Shown here in pieces: positions 24,477-36,532 of a DNA stretch of 64,000 bases (position 1 is the stretch's first letter; every line of letters starts with the position of its first letter). The notes under the pieces were generated by a model, which was not told the origin of the DNA, did no database searches, and saw nothing but the letters and a program-made list of their open reading frames with translations. Location of the stretch: contig CM049306.1 in the NCBI GenBank assembly GCA_026874595.1, forward strand, positions 34,116,019-34,180,018, in the 5' to 3' direction. The position numbers and the translations under genes were made by a program. Origin of the DNA: Sipunculus nudus (Eukaryota; Annelida; Sipuncula; Golfingiida; Sipunculidae).

Positions 24477-24526
<50 letters not shown>
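24477..24526. repeat. (TA)n array, right of inverted-repeat element
   Basis: About 48 bases of TA repeat directly following the right terminal repeat. Confidence 0.95.
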
Positions 24527-24528
<2 letters not shown>

Positions 24529-25383
24529 GCTTAGGTCGATTGAGTGTGTTACATAATGATATCAATACTAATTTATCTAATCTTTTTGGTATCTCAGTCC
24601 GAGATAGCTCGTTAATAGCAGAAAGAAAACGACATATCAAGGGTATGACCTCACCATCTGTTCCATAATGTTTTGCCTTTTGTCATGAAAGGACTGTACA
24701 AAACATGAGAACAAGCCAATCTGTTTATTTATCCGGGCGCACATGAGAACTTGGCCTTCTGACTGCTTACATTGTTGTTCCTTTGATATAAAAAAATAAA
24801 AGCGCGGAGTTCGACAAAGCGCGGATAAATTCTCTGGCTGAAACCACGCAAGTATAATGCCGAAGATTATTGATAATTTTACCAAATTCGTGACTGGTTA
24901 TAATTTGGTAATGCGATTGGTACAGCTGATCTCAGCAAACTAATATTATGGCATTAATGGCAGCAAAAACATGAATGATTCGCCAAGTTTGGCATATTTA
25001 CGATTTATATTAAGCTGATTAATTCCTTTTAGCTGGTGCCTTTGGTCTAGCTTCTATAATTCGAATTTCTTTTTCCTTCGAAATTCTATAAAGCTTGCAT
25101 TTTGAAAATACTGCATTTCAAATGGTTCCAATTTAATTTTACATGTATAATCTTGGGATTATAAAACTTTCACTTTAAAATCAAATTATATATTTATTTT
25201 CTGTCTCGAGTAGGAAGAAGTGAAAAAAGATCTGTTGGACTCGCAAAGTCAATATAAGTGGCGTCTCCTGTAGCAAACACTTTCAAGCAATCCTCTCTCA
25301 AGGTCCCAGAAGTCACTGAAACATTGAGTAACAGACAAACAATTATATAAGCTAACACCTGAAATCGTCAAATTTGTGATAAG
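24527..25383. other. Non-coding stretch
   Basis: No gene or bounded element recognised between the (TA)n array and the next transposon. Confidence 0.5.
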
Positions 25384-26531
25384 TACGGAGCCCGGGAGAC
25401 GACATGGAGAAAAATATTTATTAATTCGTGCGCGCGAATTACTAATCCATGCGCACGAATCACTGGATGGAAAAAAATAAATTTCCAAGAAAAAAAATTT
25501 AATTAATTCATGCGCACGAATTACTTATCCGATCGTTCGAATTACTAATCCGTGCGCATGAATTAGTGACCAATGAGAACAGCTCATTCATGCTGCTGGC
25601 TCAAGTCTTATTGGCTACTAGTTCGTGCACACGAGTAATTAATTCATGCGCACGATTTAGTAGCCAATGAGAAGCGAACACACATCAACCCAGTCTAGGC
25701 ACAGGCTGGCAAATTCAGCGGGCACACACGGTTGTCAAAATTGAGCCCAGCCTTTTCCGGCAGCTCCGTGACTTTCTACCTTGGAAATTTCGGAACTCTG
25801 TATATTGAAAATAGAAAGGGCTATAAGCTATACTTAAAGAAGATATATATAAAACTTACATGTGGACACATATACTCAGTGTCGTGCATGGTGGAAAAGT
25901 TCTAAGTCTTTCTTTGGTAAAAAACAACAACCTACAAAAATAACTAAAAAAGTAACTACAGTTACAATTCTCAATCGCCATTTGATGATGATGCTACATT
26001 GCAAATTACACATAAACTATACGTGAAATGAGCTTCACATGTCATATTTGTCTCATATGTCATATTTGGGAGTAACCTTAAACTGATTCGCATTCCCCGC
26101 AGGAACACATAAACATGTTATGTTTGAAAGGCAATAAGCGTTTTGAAATTTTGAAAAATTATCAATTCCAATTCTCTATGAAATTTTTAGATTGTATGTA
26201 CAAATCATTAATACATTCAGTACTGGAGTGTGATGTTTTAATATTTAACAATTGTCATGTTTCAAACAGACTATTTATACCTTACTTCTCGAGTAATACA
26301 AAGTTATTATTGTGACTATCATCGTCAACATGAAATTATCCATACTCATTTACGACTAGGTGCCAGCTGCTGATCAATACCTATTTTCAATTGGAAAGAC
26401 TGGTGGTTTTAATCTAATTGATAAGGTGGATATGGACTTAGACTTTTTTTTATTGTATTACGCATACCAGTTATAATATATGTTTATGTATCTGTGTATG
26501 TGGAATGTCAATTTTTATTAACGTATATTAT

Positions 26532-26687
26532 TGTTACAGGATGACATAAAAGCGGACCGAACCGTCTCGCTAGTGAAACTTGCTTTCCTAGCGAAGCGGT
26601 TGGTACGCCGCACTTGTGCGCCACCAACATGGGTTCGAATCCGGGATCGGCCCAATATTTTCCCCTGAGCAATTTGTCTTCGTAACA
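26532..26687 (+). repeat. Left terminal repeat with tRNA-like A and B boxes
   Basis: 156 bp, TGTTAC...GTAACA. It contains an A-box-like TAGCGAAGCGGTTGG (26589-26603) and a perfect-looking B box GGGTTCGAATCC (26631-26642) with tRNA-like spacing. The ends GGACCGA and TCGGCCC could pair as an acceptor-like stem with one mismatch. Compared with the right copy it has about 25 extra bases before the A box. Confidence 0.6.
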
Positions 26688-27380
26688 AAAGCCTCGGTCA
26701 CAACCGGCTGCGGTCACCGCACACCGTAGAGTTCCGTTCGGTTTTTTACCTGCGGACGGTTTGGGGGACCGCAGGGATACTAAAGCATCGGTCACAACCC
26801 GCTTCGGTCACCGCACACCGTAGATCACTGTTCGGTTTTTTAAACAGCAGGAATATGCGACCGACGTGCGGGAACGACACGATGTCTTCCTCATTCTCAC
26901 GGCCTTCGCACGGTAAAGTAAGTTAACCCTGCGGATGCCGCAAGCTAACCTTTTGCGGACGCCGCAAAGACCCTTTACGACAGGCGCAGGTACGCCGTAC
27001 GTCTCTCGGGTAGCCGAGCAGGCGTTAAAAATCGCACGGGTATCCTACGACATACGTACGTCTACTGTACGGTGCCCGTACGGAGCCCGTAGGTGGCTAC
27101 CTGACGCACGGCGGCCGCATCAACTTCAGCGCCTGCGCTATTGTCAGTTACGGTCGTTGCGGAGTCCCTGCGGCCTTTGAAAAACGTGAAGATGCCGTGC
27201 GCACGGAATAGCCCAAAACACTCGCCGTACGGCGACCGTATCCCTATTGTGAACGAGGCTTATATGGGAGCTCTTTCGGGATGAGGGTAAAACTTTGTGG
27301 CACAGGGAATTAGCTCACCAAAGTGTGACTCCTGGGTAATTAGTCTTGTTCTGATAGCAGAACGCTCTTAAGAGGGGGTG

Positions 27381-27510
27381 TGTTACGGGGTGAAATAAAA
27401 GCGGACCGAACCGTATAGCTAGTTGGTACGCTGGACTTGTGCGCCACCAACACGGGTTCGAATCTGGGATCGGCCCATTGTTTTCCCCTGTGCAATTTTT
27501 CTTCGTAACA
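27381..27510 (+). repeat. Right terminal repeat with tRNA-like A and B boxes
   Basis: 130 bp, TGTTAC...GTAACA, closely similar to 26532-26687. The A-box-like TAGCTAGTTGGTACG lies at 27416-27430 and the B box GGGTTCGAATCTG at 27454-27466. Confidence 0.6.
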
Positions 27511-27879
27511 CTATGTATCTCTCCCTCTATATATATCATCGTATGTGAATATATGTGCACTTATCCAATCTGATCATTTGTATATACATAAATACATTCA
27601 TGTTAATTTTTCACTTCCTTTCTATTTATATGTAGGAGAGCAGTTCCATTAGCCTTATCGGCTACTTTGTTATCCTGTTGAAATAAATATGTTTAAGCCA
27701 AATATATTTTTCACACGGATTAGTTATTCGTGCGCATGAATTAATAAATATTTTTCCATCTTGGAATTTTATTTTTTTCACACCAAGTAATTTGTGCTCA
27801 CAAATGAGTAATTCGTGGGCACGAATTCGTTATTCGTGCGCACGAATTTATGAAAATATGTCGTCTCCCGGGCTCCGTA

Positions 27880-29461
27880 GATCAGCGAACAGTTTTCAAA
27901 GGATATTTCATTAACTTCATCTATAATGTATAAGGATATTTTATAAACTTCAATGTATAATTAATACTTATTAAATTACCCTTCCTCTAATATACAGTTG
28001 ATCGTGATATGGAAGTTAAGTAAATTATATTTTCTGTTTTATCTTTGGAAATGCTTGAGAAATCTCTTCAACACCAGGGTCGCCTTCTGCAGATTACTTA
28101 CATATACCAGTCACGTGATCGATATTATTTGTTCCTGAGATATCTGGTAACGGACTTCACCTAATGTGTCCATGCACACATATAGTATCGTCAAATAGTG
28201 CAATCTATCGCCAAATAAATTTCAGAAAAGTATATATATTTTCGTAAAACATTGCCAGCAGATAGTGCAGATGATTATGATTCAATGGAAAATATTGGTT
28301 CAGCAACACATAATCCAGAGAACAGTAAAACTTTCAAGGGGTAAGTCTTTTGCCTCATTACTTAAACCACGTAGGTCTCCGTGGCCTAATTTTGTTATTA
28401 AACTTCAATAGGGACCTTCAGTTAAAAGCTTCGTGGTCTGGCGTTTCATATTTGAGTCACAATAACGGACAGGCTATGAGAAGACCGGATGGACAGTCGA
28501 CGGTCAAAGAGTCATAGCTATGCCTTTCTGATCAGTAGGTTCTTCTAAAACATACAATATTCTAACATAAAGATTCTCAGAAAGGAATACATTTTGCCCC
28601 AGGCACCGGTTTCCACAATGAACAGAAAAAAAACCTGAATGATTAATGATGGCGTTATCACGTGAGCACGCGTAATCGTTTATACATGTTGTATCTCCTT
28701 TTACCTTTTGTAATGTAGCTTTATTGATGACAGGAAATGCCTGCGCTTGTTTTGGGGGGTTTTCTATATTGCTGAGCCGAGTTTTGTTCGGGCTACGTTT
28801 CGTTCGGGGGCTTAAAACTATGCCAAAAAATATCTTGTTCTACAGATTTGCAGCTCCCATTTTTTCCGAATCAATTTTCTTTTACTTTTCTTTGCAAATG
28901 AAGACCAGGTCTCTAGCACGTTTTCCCTAATACCTATTATTAAAGATAAGAAATATGGTATTAAATTTTTATAGATCATATAAACATTTTTAGAATTGAA
29001 GCAGCTCTATATTCATTTTCTAGGCAATCTTGCAGAAATTTCACATATTAAATCTTGGTCGGTATAGAAAGGAAGAAAAACATATCACCGTTTCTCATCA
29101 TTATTTTTTTTCTTCCAACTGTTCGTATAACCATAATTTATTTTTGTGGCCTAAAGAGAAGCAGGGTTAACCCACATACTTCACCGTGACTCATTATTTA
29201 TTGTTCCTTGGGAAAAAGCTTTCTCCGCATGCAAATCCCTCTTTGTATAACTAAAGTTAGTAGTTAATGTGTTTTGAGCGTGCTGGTTTTTAAATTATGC
29301 AGTAATTTATCTAGAAATCTAACTTAACCAAAGCCTATATCCTAGCTATGTTACCAATAGCTCCTTAAGTTATGGTCCACTCTCCACAACATACAATTAG
29401 AAATAATTTACCTTACTTAATTTTGTTTTCAATGACCGACCCATTTGGAAACAAAAGACAC
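27880..29461. other. Non-coding stretch
   Basis: No gene or bounded element recognised. A 68-codon frame at 28724-28930 has no domain. Confidence 0.5.
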
Positions 29462-29939
29462 TTTAAAGGGGCCCAATCACCTCACCTATCTGACTGAGCT
29501 TATAAACTAAAGGTAATCCCTTGGAGCTTTTATACAAATAGGCCAGACAAGGTGGATATCAAAACACAGGCTGCTTGTTGTGTTTATATCAATGTGTTTA
29601 AGATATAAGGGGGGGGGTATTATAATTAAAACAAATTCAACAAGGGCATCAGCAAGTCGGATAAGCCGGTTGCAGAGCTTTGCAAATGGCGTTTTGCAAC
29701 AAGTGACCTATCTACCTCCGTATCTATGCTACCTACCACCTTAGATAATGTTTTTCTCTTTGTTAAAATTGCTGTGTTTACAAACATGTTGTTGATAAAC
29801 AAGTTCATGCATCCTTCACGAAGGCCTTATAAGAACTTTTCACAAGCAAAATTGTCCTTATATCGTTAATATATACGCAAAGGAAGCCAGAAATTTTATA
29901 AATTCTTTTTTAAAAGGTAAGTGAACGGGCACCTTTAAA
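29462..29939 (+). mobile_element. TTAA-ended MITE family R1, copy 3 (best-preserved ends)
   Basis: 478 bp starting TTTAAAGGGGCCC and ending GGGCACCTTTAAA, an inverted repeat with one mismatch. TTAA at each end fits the TTAA target duplication of piggyBac-type elements, an inference from target choice only. The interior matches 21362-21812 block for block. A G8-9 run interrupts it near 29610. No coding capacity. Confidence 0.85.
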
Positions 29940-30359
29940 CCTGCATGTTATCTTAATATAGCATGGGCGGCTAACGAAGGCCCGAAAATGAAGTAAAGGG
30001 AAAGTAATGCAAAATTTCTCAAAGAACCCAGGCGAATTTTATCGCAACTCTATAAAAACTGGCCCTGCACCATGCAGAAAAGACCTCGTTACGCACAGAT
30101 ATTTTCCCTACAAATAATTTTTTGAAGGGGGGGGGGAGGATCTATTCCTGTTAATAAAACAGGATTAAAATGTTATGACCCCATAAATGCTGCAGTTAGC
30201 GAATCTGCCACATTACATTGGAGAATACATTTCCCTTTTCCCTTTCAGTATTAACACCACACATAACCTGATTAATTCCTTTCATCAAGACCAGCCCACG
30301 ATCCCGTCTCGCCTCCGATATTCAGAAGGTATAATATTTACTAATAACGTTAGGCGTTA

Positions 30360-30360
<1 letters not shown>
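29940..30360. other. Non-coding stretch
   Basis: Nothing recognised other than a G10 run near 30127-30136. Confidence 0.5.
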
Positions 30361-30396
<36 letters not shown>

Positions 30397-30424
30397 CTGT
30401 GGGTGTGTGGGGGGGGGGGGGGGG
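30361..30424. repeat. (GT)n microsatellite and G-run
   Basis: About 32 bases of TG repeat (30362-30393), then GGGT units and a run of about 16 G (30409-30424). Confidence 0.9.
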
Positions 30425-30577
30425 TTGAAGCCTGACCACGCGTATTTTATATCATCGGTGAGACCAAATCTCAGATATGTCAGAAAGATTGTGGATTTAA
30501 TTGGAACAGAGTGGGGAATTTAAAACAAGAGTATTTCGCACAATTTTAAAATAATCTTTTATTATTCAAGAGAAATT

Positions 30578-31456
30578 CGACAACTACCCATCGGACAATT
30601 ACCCTTCCCCCCCGGCAATTACCCCCTGGACAATTACCCCCCAGACAATTACCTCCCGGACAATTACCCCCAGGACAATTACCCCCTGGGACAACTACCC
30701 CCTAGACAATTATACCCCCCCGGACAATTACCCCCCGGTAGAATTACCCCCGGACAACTACCCGCTGGACAATTACCTCCATGGTAAAATTACACATTTA
30801 AAGTACACGTTATACATTTAAAAATATTTTGTGTTGCTAGAATGACAAAGAAATAAATCAAGTTAATTGCAAACTAAAAATAAAAAGAAAATCACTTTGG
30901 ATAATGATATTATGGTATTACTTATTATGATATTACTTATTATGACTGGTAAGAATGTCTACAATTTGCCCATGTAATGAACTTTCATATAAATGACTTT
31001 TTGACCATATGTTTACAAAGCTTTTGTTTTCAAACTTGCCAATGTAAAGCATATTTCATATAATGGACTTTTTGCTATATATTAACAATTTTTATTTACA
31101 ATACACAATACAATCATCTGAGAGGCATTGCCTAGAACTAGTTATCAGCTACTGAAAACTTGATGTAATGGATTTTTTTTTCTATTTTTTACAATACAAA
31201 TGACGTATGTACCTATGCTTGGTTTGAAATATATTGTCACCGGTATTTGTTTTACTTACAATCGGAATATTTTACTTTTAGTTTGTACAATGTGTACTTT
31301 AAAAGTCTTATTATACCATTGGGGTAGTTGTTCGAGGGTAGTTGTACCGGGGGGTAATTGTCCAGGGGGTAGTTGTCTGGAAAGTAGTTGTCCCGGGGGG
31401 TAATTGTCCTGGAGGGTAATTGTCCGGGAGGTAATTGTCCAGGGGGGTAGTTGTCC
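30578..31456. mobile_element. Fold-back element with minisatellite arms
   Basis: The left arm (30578-30780) is an imperfect tandem array of a unit of about 16 bp, GGACAATTACCCCC, with roughly a dozen copies. The right arm (31318-31456) carries the complementary unit GGGGGTAATTGTCC. Homology continues inward: TTTAAAGTACAC at about 30796 matches the complement near 31286. The arms enclose about 0.54 kb of AT-rich sequence, which contains two similar stretches of about 70 bp near 30970 and 31040 (both with ATGACTTTTTG or ATGGACTTTTTG). The 67-, 68- and 76-codon frames in the right arm are translations of the repeat. HINE/pearl-type mollusc elements also carry internal minisatellites, but I see no Helitron end signature. 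Confidence 0.75.
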
Positions 31457-33396
31457 ACGAGCCCATCTGTCTGTACACTGTGTCACCGTACTAACTGAAT
31501 AACTTACGAATCTGAAGGGTTTTCTGGTAAATATAATTTATAAGCATTTATCAACAAAAAAATTATCCAAAATATTGAAATGAGGTCAACAATTCACCAC
31601 ATAGCCAGAATAAGTTATTAAAAAGATTTTATTTACTTGCTATAAATGTTTATCACGAAAACGCCTCACCTGCCGTCGATACTTAAGAAATAATTAATAT
31701 ATCCACATAAAGCAAACAATTATGTCTATAGGTACATTTGGATTCCTCTAACGAGAATAAGAAGATAAACACAGACGTCCATAGCGTGAGTGAGCAGCTC
31801 ACATTTCTCTGGGGACTGAAACCTCAGATATTCCCGTATTTGACACGCATTCTGGTTGCTCCGTTCAGGCATTACATATTCTGTTCCACCTGAGCCCCAA
31901 CTTAAGACAATGGCCGTAAGGGACTAATCATTTACATAGTCGTGACAATGCGTGTGACTTTATCATGTGGACAGAATACATTCAGAGCTCTTAGCGAACT
32001 ACCAATGATTTTTTCTTGAAAGTCCGAAACTCTTCACATCCAACTTTCCCAATCTTTCAATGGCCTTCCTCGGTTGTTAAAGGTTTAGTATAGTACAAAT
32101 GCATGCAGAGAACATAGTACGGGAAAAACATCAGGTTTTTTTTTTGTTATTGTACGAAAGTTTTATTTTTCGCTAGTCTTGGCCTTTTTAAGCCATCACG
32201 TTATTAAAATAATATGATCGGCGACAAAATATACATAGCATACAATTTTATTCACATGAAATAGACAGTTTCCATAGTGCATTTATCTATACCACCTATA
32301 TCGGAGCTTGCATAGAAGCGTTAGATTATCAGCTGCCTCGGGAGCGTCATTCATTTATAGTTATTAAGCCACAAATAATGCAAAGTAAATTCAGCAAAAA
32401 AGTTCATAACAAAAACTCTCATCCCTTTTAATTCTGTTTAAATTTAGCACAAATAAACGGTTTCATGAATAAATAATTACTCGTTTCATTACTGATTTTA
32501 ATTATTTAATTAAGTGCAGGTGTTAATTTAGCTTTGCCGTCAGAATTGAATAAATATAAATAAAATTGGAAATCACTAAAGCTTATTGATTTTGACGAGG
32601 TTTCAAACTTGGCAATCAACGCAGATAACGCGTGCCCTATTTTACTAGCTGTGCTAACAGGCCTCTCTAAATCCACATGTTCTAAAGGTTCTGCTACCTA
32701 AACGTAACGAAGGCAGATCGTAGTAAGAAAAGTTGGGGTTGCACTTGGCGTCATATTACGTACACATAACGCTACTTTTGCGTCACGTGTGCCGAGATGA
32801 CCGTAGCCCTCTGACATTGGACTAGAGTGCCTTAGCATCTTGTATCGAGGACAGCACTGTAACTCTCGATGAGGATACAAATATTTTCGTTATTTTTGAC
32901 ACCTCATACCCCAGCAATACGATATCACTTGACATACACTAGAGCAAACGTTGGTTTTCAGTAAAGTCTTTAAAAACACCTACCATGTGCGAGAAAAAAA
33001 TCTTTTTAAGTCAACATATTAAAAAAAAAATCCCCCTGCAAATTTTTTTAATTTATGACTGCATGACTATAAGCATAGCTCAAACTGGTTACTTGACGGC
33101 AGCAAACTTGGACCGATTTGTCTTTTGTTGGTGAGTTCACATGAAATGTGTTGTGTTAATTCATCACTAGTATAGAATAATAATAAGGTTATTGGCTGTT
33201 TGCCACGATACATATCCAAGTAACATGAATCATGGCTTTGCAGTACATTCCCCTTACGGCTTGTACCACGACTCAAATTAGGCTAAATGCCAGTCCAAAA
33301 TACATACTGAGCCTTTTATTCACGGCTAAGACCTATCGGAGAGGTCGCGTTATATGTACATCTGACTTAAGGTATTAGCATACATGTATTTTTAAA
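31457..33396. other. Non-coding stretch
   Basis: About 1.9 kb with no gene, RNA or bounded element recognised. Confidence 0.5.
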
Positions 33397-33470
33397 GGTA
33401 GGTGTGGCCGAGGGCTTAGGCATAGGCCGTTGCAGCTCCTGGAGAGGCACCAGAGTATTCAAATTTATCC
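33397..33470 (+). pseudogene. tRNA-like relic (Leu/Ser type) or SINE head
   Basis: An A-box-like GTGGCCGAGGGCTTAGGC (33403-33420), as in long-arm tRNAs, and a degenerate B box GTATTCAAATTTATCC (33455-33470). The acceptor ends do not pair. A C-rich run and A8 follow. It is not a functional tRNA. Confidence 0.4.
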
Positions 33471-36400
33471 CCGCCCGCCCGCCCCCCCCCCCCCAAAAAA
33501 AAGGAGAAACTATGAAGGATTGATATTAATAGCACAGACGGATTAATGATACATCAAATTCAGAGCAACCTAAATATTATGGATGTTTTCAAGTTAACCC
33601 TTCAGTTTATCATTTAATGGTTCCTTGACACATCTGTGTGACAGATTTTCCAATATTTATATCCCGCCAGAGGTAGTTATATTTCATGGCGACATTGCCT
33701 TTCTACAAGTTGTAAGTTGTTTGTTTGTTTATGTCCAATATGACAGATTATTAAAGACCAGATCACTGACATATTCGTGAAAGTCACAGAACCTTTAATA
33801 ACAATCAGATTTCTTATTTACTTATTCATTTGACCAAAGGTCACAATTTGACATGTTTCCCTGTACCGGTATTCAATGTGTAACCCATCGTGGGTTTCAG
33901 GAACATTTACGGAAAGAGGTGTGACAGTGATAATACTTGAATGACGGGAACCAGATGGTATACTATAACTAAGACCCCGTTGATTTTTTTTTTTTTTTTT
34001 TTTGCTCGCCAGTCCAGGAATATTCTAGCCGTGAATGCACAACTCAGTAGGCATTTATGCTGGACTGGTAGGCCTACAAGTCGAACGGGAAACTGCCCTG
34101 TAACTGCCATCCATCGTATCGTATACAGATTTCGTTGCAAACAGTAATCTAAACATTAAACAACGATTAATAGATTTAAACAAAAAGAATACACGTGAAC
34201 TCCCAAATCAAAGTGTAATTTTATTTTCTATGGTAACCAGTCATTTCCTGTGCCGGGTTCAAGTTGACTATGATCCAATCATCCGTGCTAGATATGCTTG
34301 TATTCAACTCGTCAGAAAATCAACAACCCTGGTGGGGGATTAACCAGTATATTAATCAATTTATACCGAAATTATTTCGTACATGGTAAGTGTTGTAGAA
34401 AAGTGCAGAAAGGTATCTAACGATTTTTTTTCTGGTTTATTTTATGTAACTACTTGAGCCGATGTCAAAAACAAGGAAAATATTTGCATTCTGATCAGAC
34501 GTTACATTGGGGGTTTCAACTTTTCTGAGCATGTCACCCTGGCATTTCGATGGGCTCTCTTGTTTGAGAGGGGGAAAACGTCGCTAGGAATATTAAAAAT
34601 CGAAAACCTCAATTAGGAGAGAGTTTCTGGGGTAAAACATTTCGTTTGCTGCTCCTCTTTTACTTGGCGATGGTTAATATATAGATGTTTTTATATCCGA
34701 AGGGCACAGCTTCGCTTACAATTCGTACATCAATTACACATGTATCATTTCCATGCATATAATATATGAAGCTTTGAACTAGTGGTGCATTCCTAATACA
34801 ATGAATATGTTACTGTCAAATAAACAGTGTTTGAGTCTGCCACTCACGGGTTTGAATTATACATTGTTGTTTAATATCATTTTTATATGAGATTTACCTG
34901 AATATGTCTTAACCAAAATGATATATGCTATGTGTAATGTGTACTTATCTTCTGAACGAGAGCTGATCATGGGTGATTCAATTCCTCGTGTATACACAAC
35001 TTTCATAAGTAATTAATAGAAATTGCATCATTAATATAAATGACCCTCTTAAAACGTTTTCTGGGATTTTTGTTCGAAGTACTTATTATGAATGCGGAAC
35101 AAAATGGTGGTTCGTGTACTTTTTATTATTCACACTCTTTTCTAAATATAACCAAGCAGTTGTGTTTTATTGAAGAATCATCCATCCTTAAAACAATACA
35201 AAAAGGCCTTGTTGCAGCTTTCCCCCCACAACAGAAGTTCGATTCGTCTAACTAGTCTCCGGGGTAACACAACTCGTTGGTTTAATATATAAATATCATG
35301 CGTGCGACTCTTTAGTAAGACCCATGTTACTGAAATATGGGCGTAATAATTTGTTTTTTGTAGGTATTTTTTTTCTTTTAGTGGTATTCAATGGGTAAAC
35401 TCTATAGCCACCGGAAAAGCGCCGAGGCGACCGCAAGGCCTTGCATCTTTACCTATCCCAGATCGCGACCAACAATCTGACAATCTGCCTTAACGGATTA
35501 TGTATGGCCAATGTATTTGATGAAGTGTCCCTAGTTCCTGTGCCGGTATGAAGTATTACGCGGGACACAAAGAAGATAGAAAAAAAGGCGAAATCTCATT
35601 CTGCCATATTTTTCTTTAGCACGCACGCTTGTTGTGAAGTGTTTTGTTATCTTTCTGATAACGTTTGCAGCATAATGGCTTATGCTTCCTTTGTCGTCTC
35701 ATTAAGGAACCAGGGGGGATTGACTCAGGAAGTTGATTAAATGAAGTAATAGGCTCTAAATGAAATCAACTGTACCGTTAATTACCCATTCAGATTGTTT
35801 ACTACGCTCTGGGCTGCCCTCCATTGATCTAGGATAGAAAGACTCAGGGCAGTAGCCGGATGAGGAAGATGCCGCATCAGTGAGCATCTCCTAATAATAG
35901 GGACTAGGGATGGTTCTTTGATAGGATCAATAGCAGAGGTCACTACTCAGTCAATAGCAAATAACTAGCGTCCGGCGGATCATTGTCAAGGCCTGGCCAA
36001 TCCAACCCCATGGCCTGATACGGCCTACGTGGAATCAACCATCCTGATGTTCAATGCACCACGATTCGTGCAGTAATATATACTTTGTTTTTAAATCAGC
36101 GTTTGCATTTACCTTTATTCAATTTTAATGTTTAGATTATATCTGTAGTAGGTCATTGAGAGTAAAAGTCATTTATAAAAAAAAGTTGAATGATAATATA
36201 TTCCCCAGAGGTATGCCTAAATTGTTTATAAATAACCAATCCTGGATAAGATTAGGCTAAAACAGTATAAAACGTCTCATCCACCTTAATTAAAAATAAG
36301 GCCTGGGAATTCAGGATCACGTTATGTGATTCTTCAATCAAGTTACGTGAAAACGGTTTTCGTTTACCATATATTGCATTTTCAATTTTGCATTGATGCA

Positions 36401-36532
36401 ACCCTTACGTTTATGTAAAAAAAGTATTTACATTAAGGTTTGGTTATATGTCACCCACAACTGCTACGGACCCTCCGTAGAATGCGTCACTATTTGTCAC
36501 CAAAAAAAAATACAATATGCTCAAATCATTGA
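33471..36532. other. Non-coding stretch
   Basis: About 3 kb with no recognisable gene or bounded element. It includes poly(C) near 33482 and poly(T) near 33985-34002. Confidence 0.5.

Larger units (their letters stand above)
26532..27510 (+). mobile_element. Small LTR-like (TRIM-type) element
   Basis: Two direct repeats (26532-26687 and 27381-27510) each begin TGTTAC and end GTAACA. They flank a CpG-rich core of about 690 bp. A purine run AAGAGGGGG (27371-27379) sits just before the right repeat, where a polypurine tract belongs. No primer-binding site is obvious after the left repeat. The flanks TTAT and CTAT share only three of four bases, so the target duplication is weak. The core contains two imperfect copies of a block of about 96 bp (from 26691 and 26787), both with GGTCACCGCACACCGTAGA, and small palindromes such as TGCGGATGCCGCA. 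No gag or pol frame. The alternative is two SINE-like insertions flanking unrelated DNA. Confidence 0.55.
25384..27879. mobile_element. TA-flanked inverted-repeat transposon, 2.5 kb, non-autonomous and composite
   Basis: The left end reads TA|CGGAGCCCGGGAGACGACAT (from 25386). The right end is its complement, ATGTCGTCTCCCGGGCTCCG|TA (to 27877). TA on both sides fits a TA target duplication as in Tc1/mariner-type elements, although a palindromic TA cannot be told from part of the repeat. Inside each end are many copies of a palindromic word, ATTCGTGCGCACGAAT with variants (about 25424-25660 and 27715-27850), spaced by AATAAATATTTTTCCA-like sequence. GTAGCCAATGAGAA-type words also repeat near the left end. 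No transposase frame is visible. The interior carries a separate LTR-like element (26532-27510). Confidence 0.82.

Noticed and set aside
26935-27180. 81-codon frame in the CpG-rich core
   Set aside because: The open frame follows from high GC and few stop codons in the core of the LTR-like element. The protein is low-complexity and arginine-rich, with no motif.
31252-31486. Proline- and asparagine-rich frames (DNYPPGQL-like repeats)
   Set aside because: They are translations of the GGGGGTAATTGTCC minisatellite arm.
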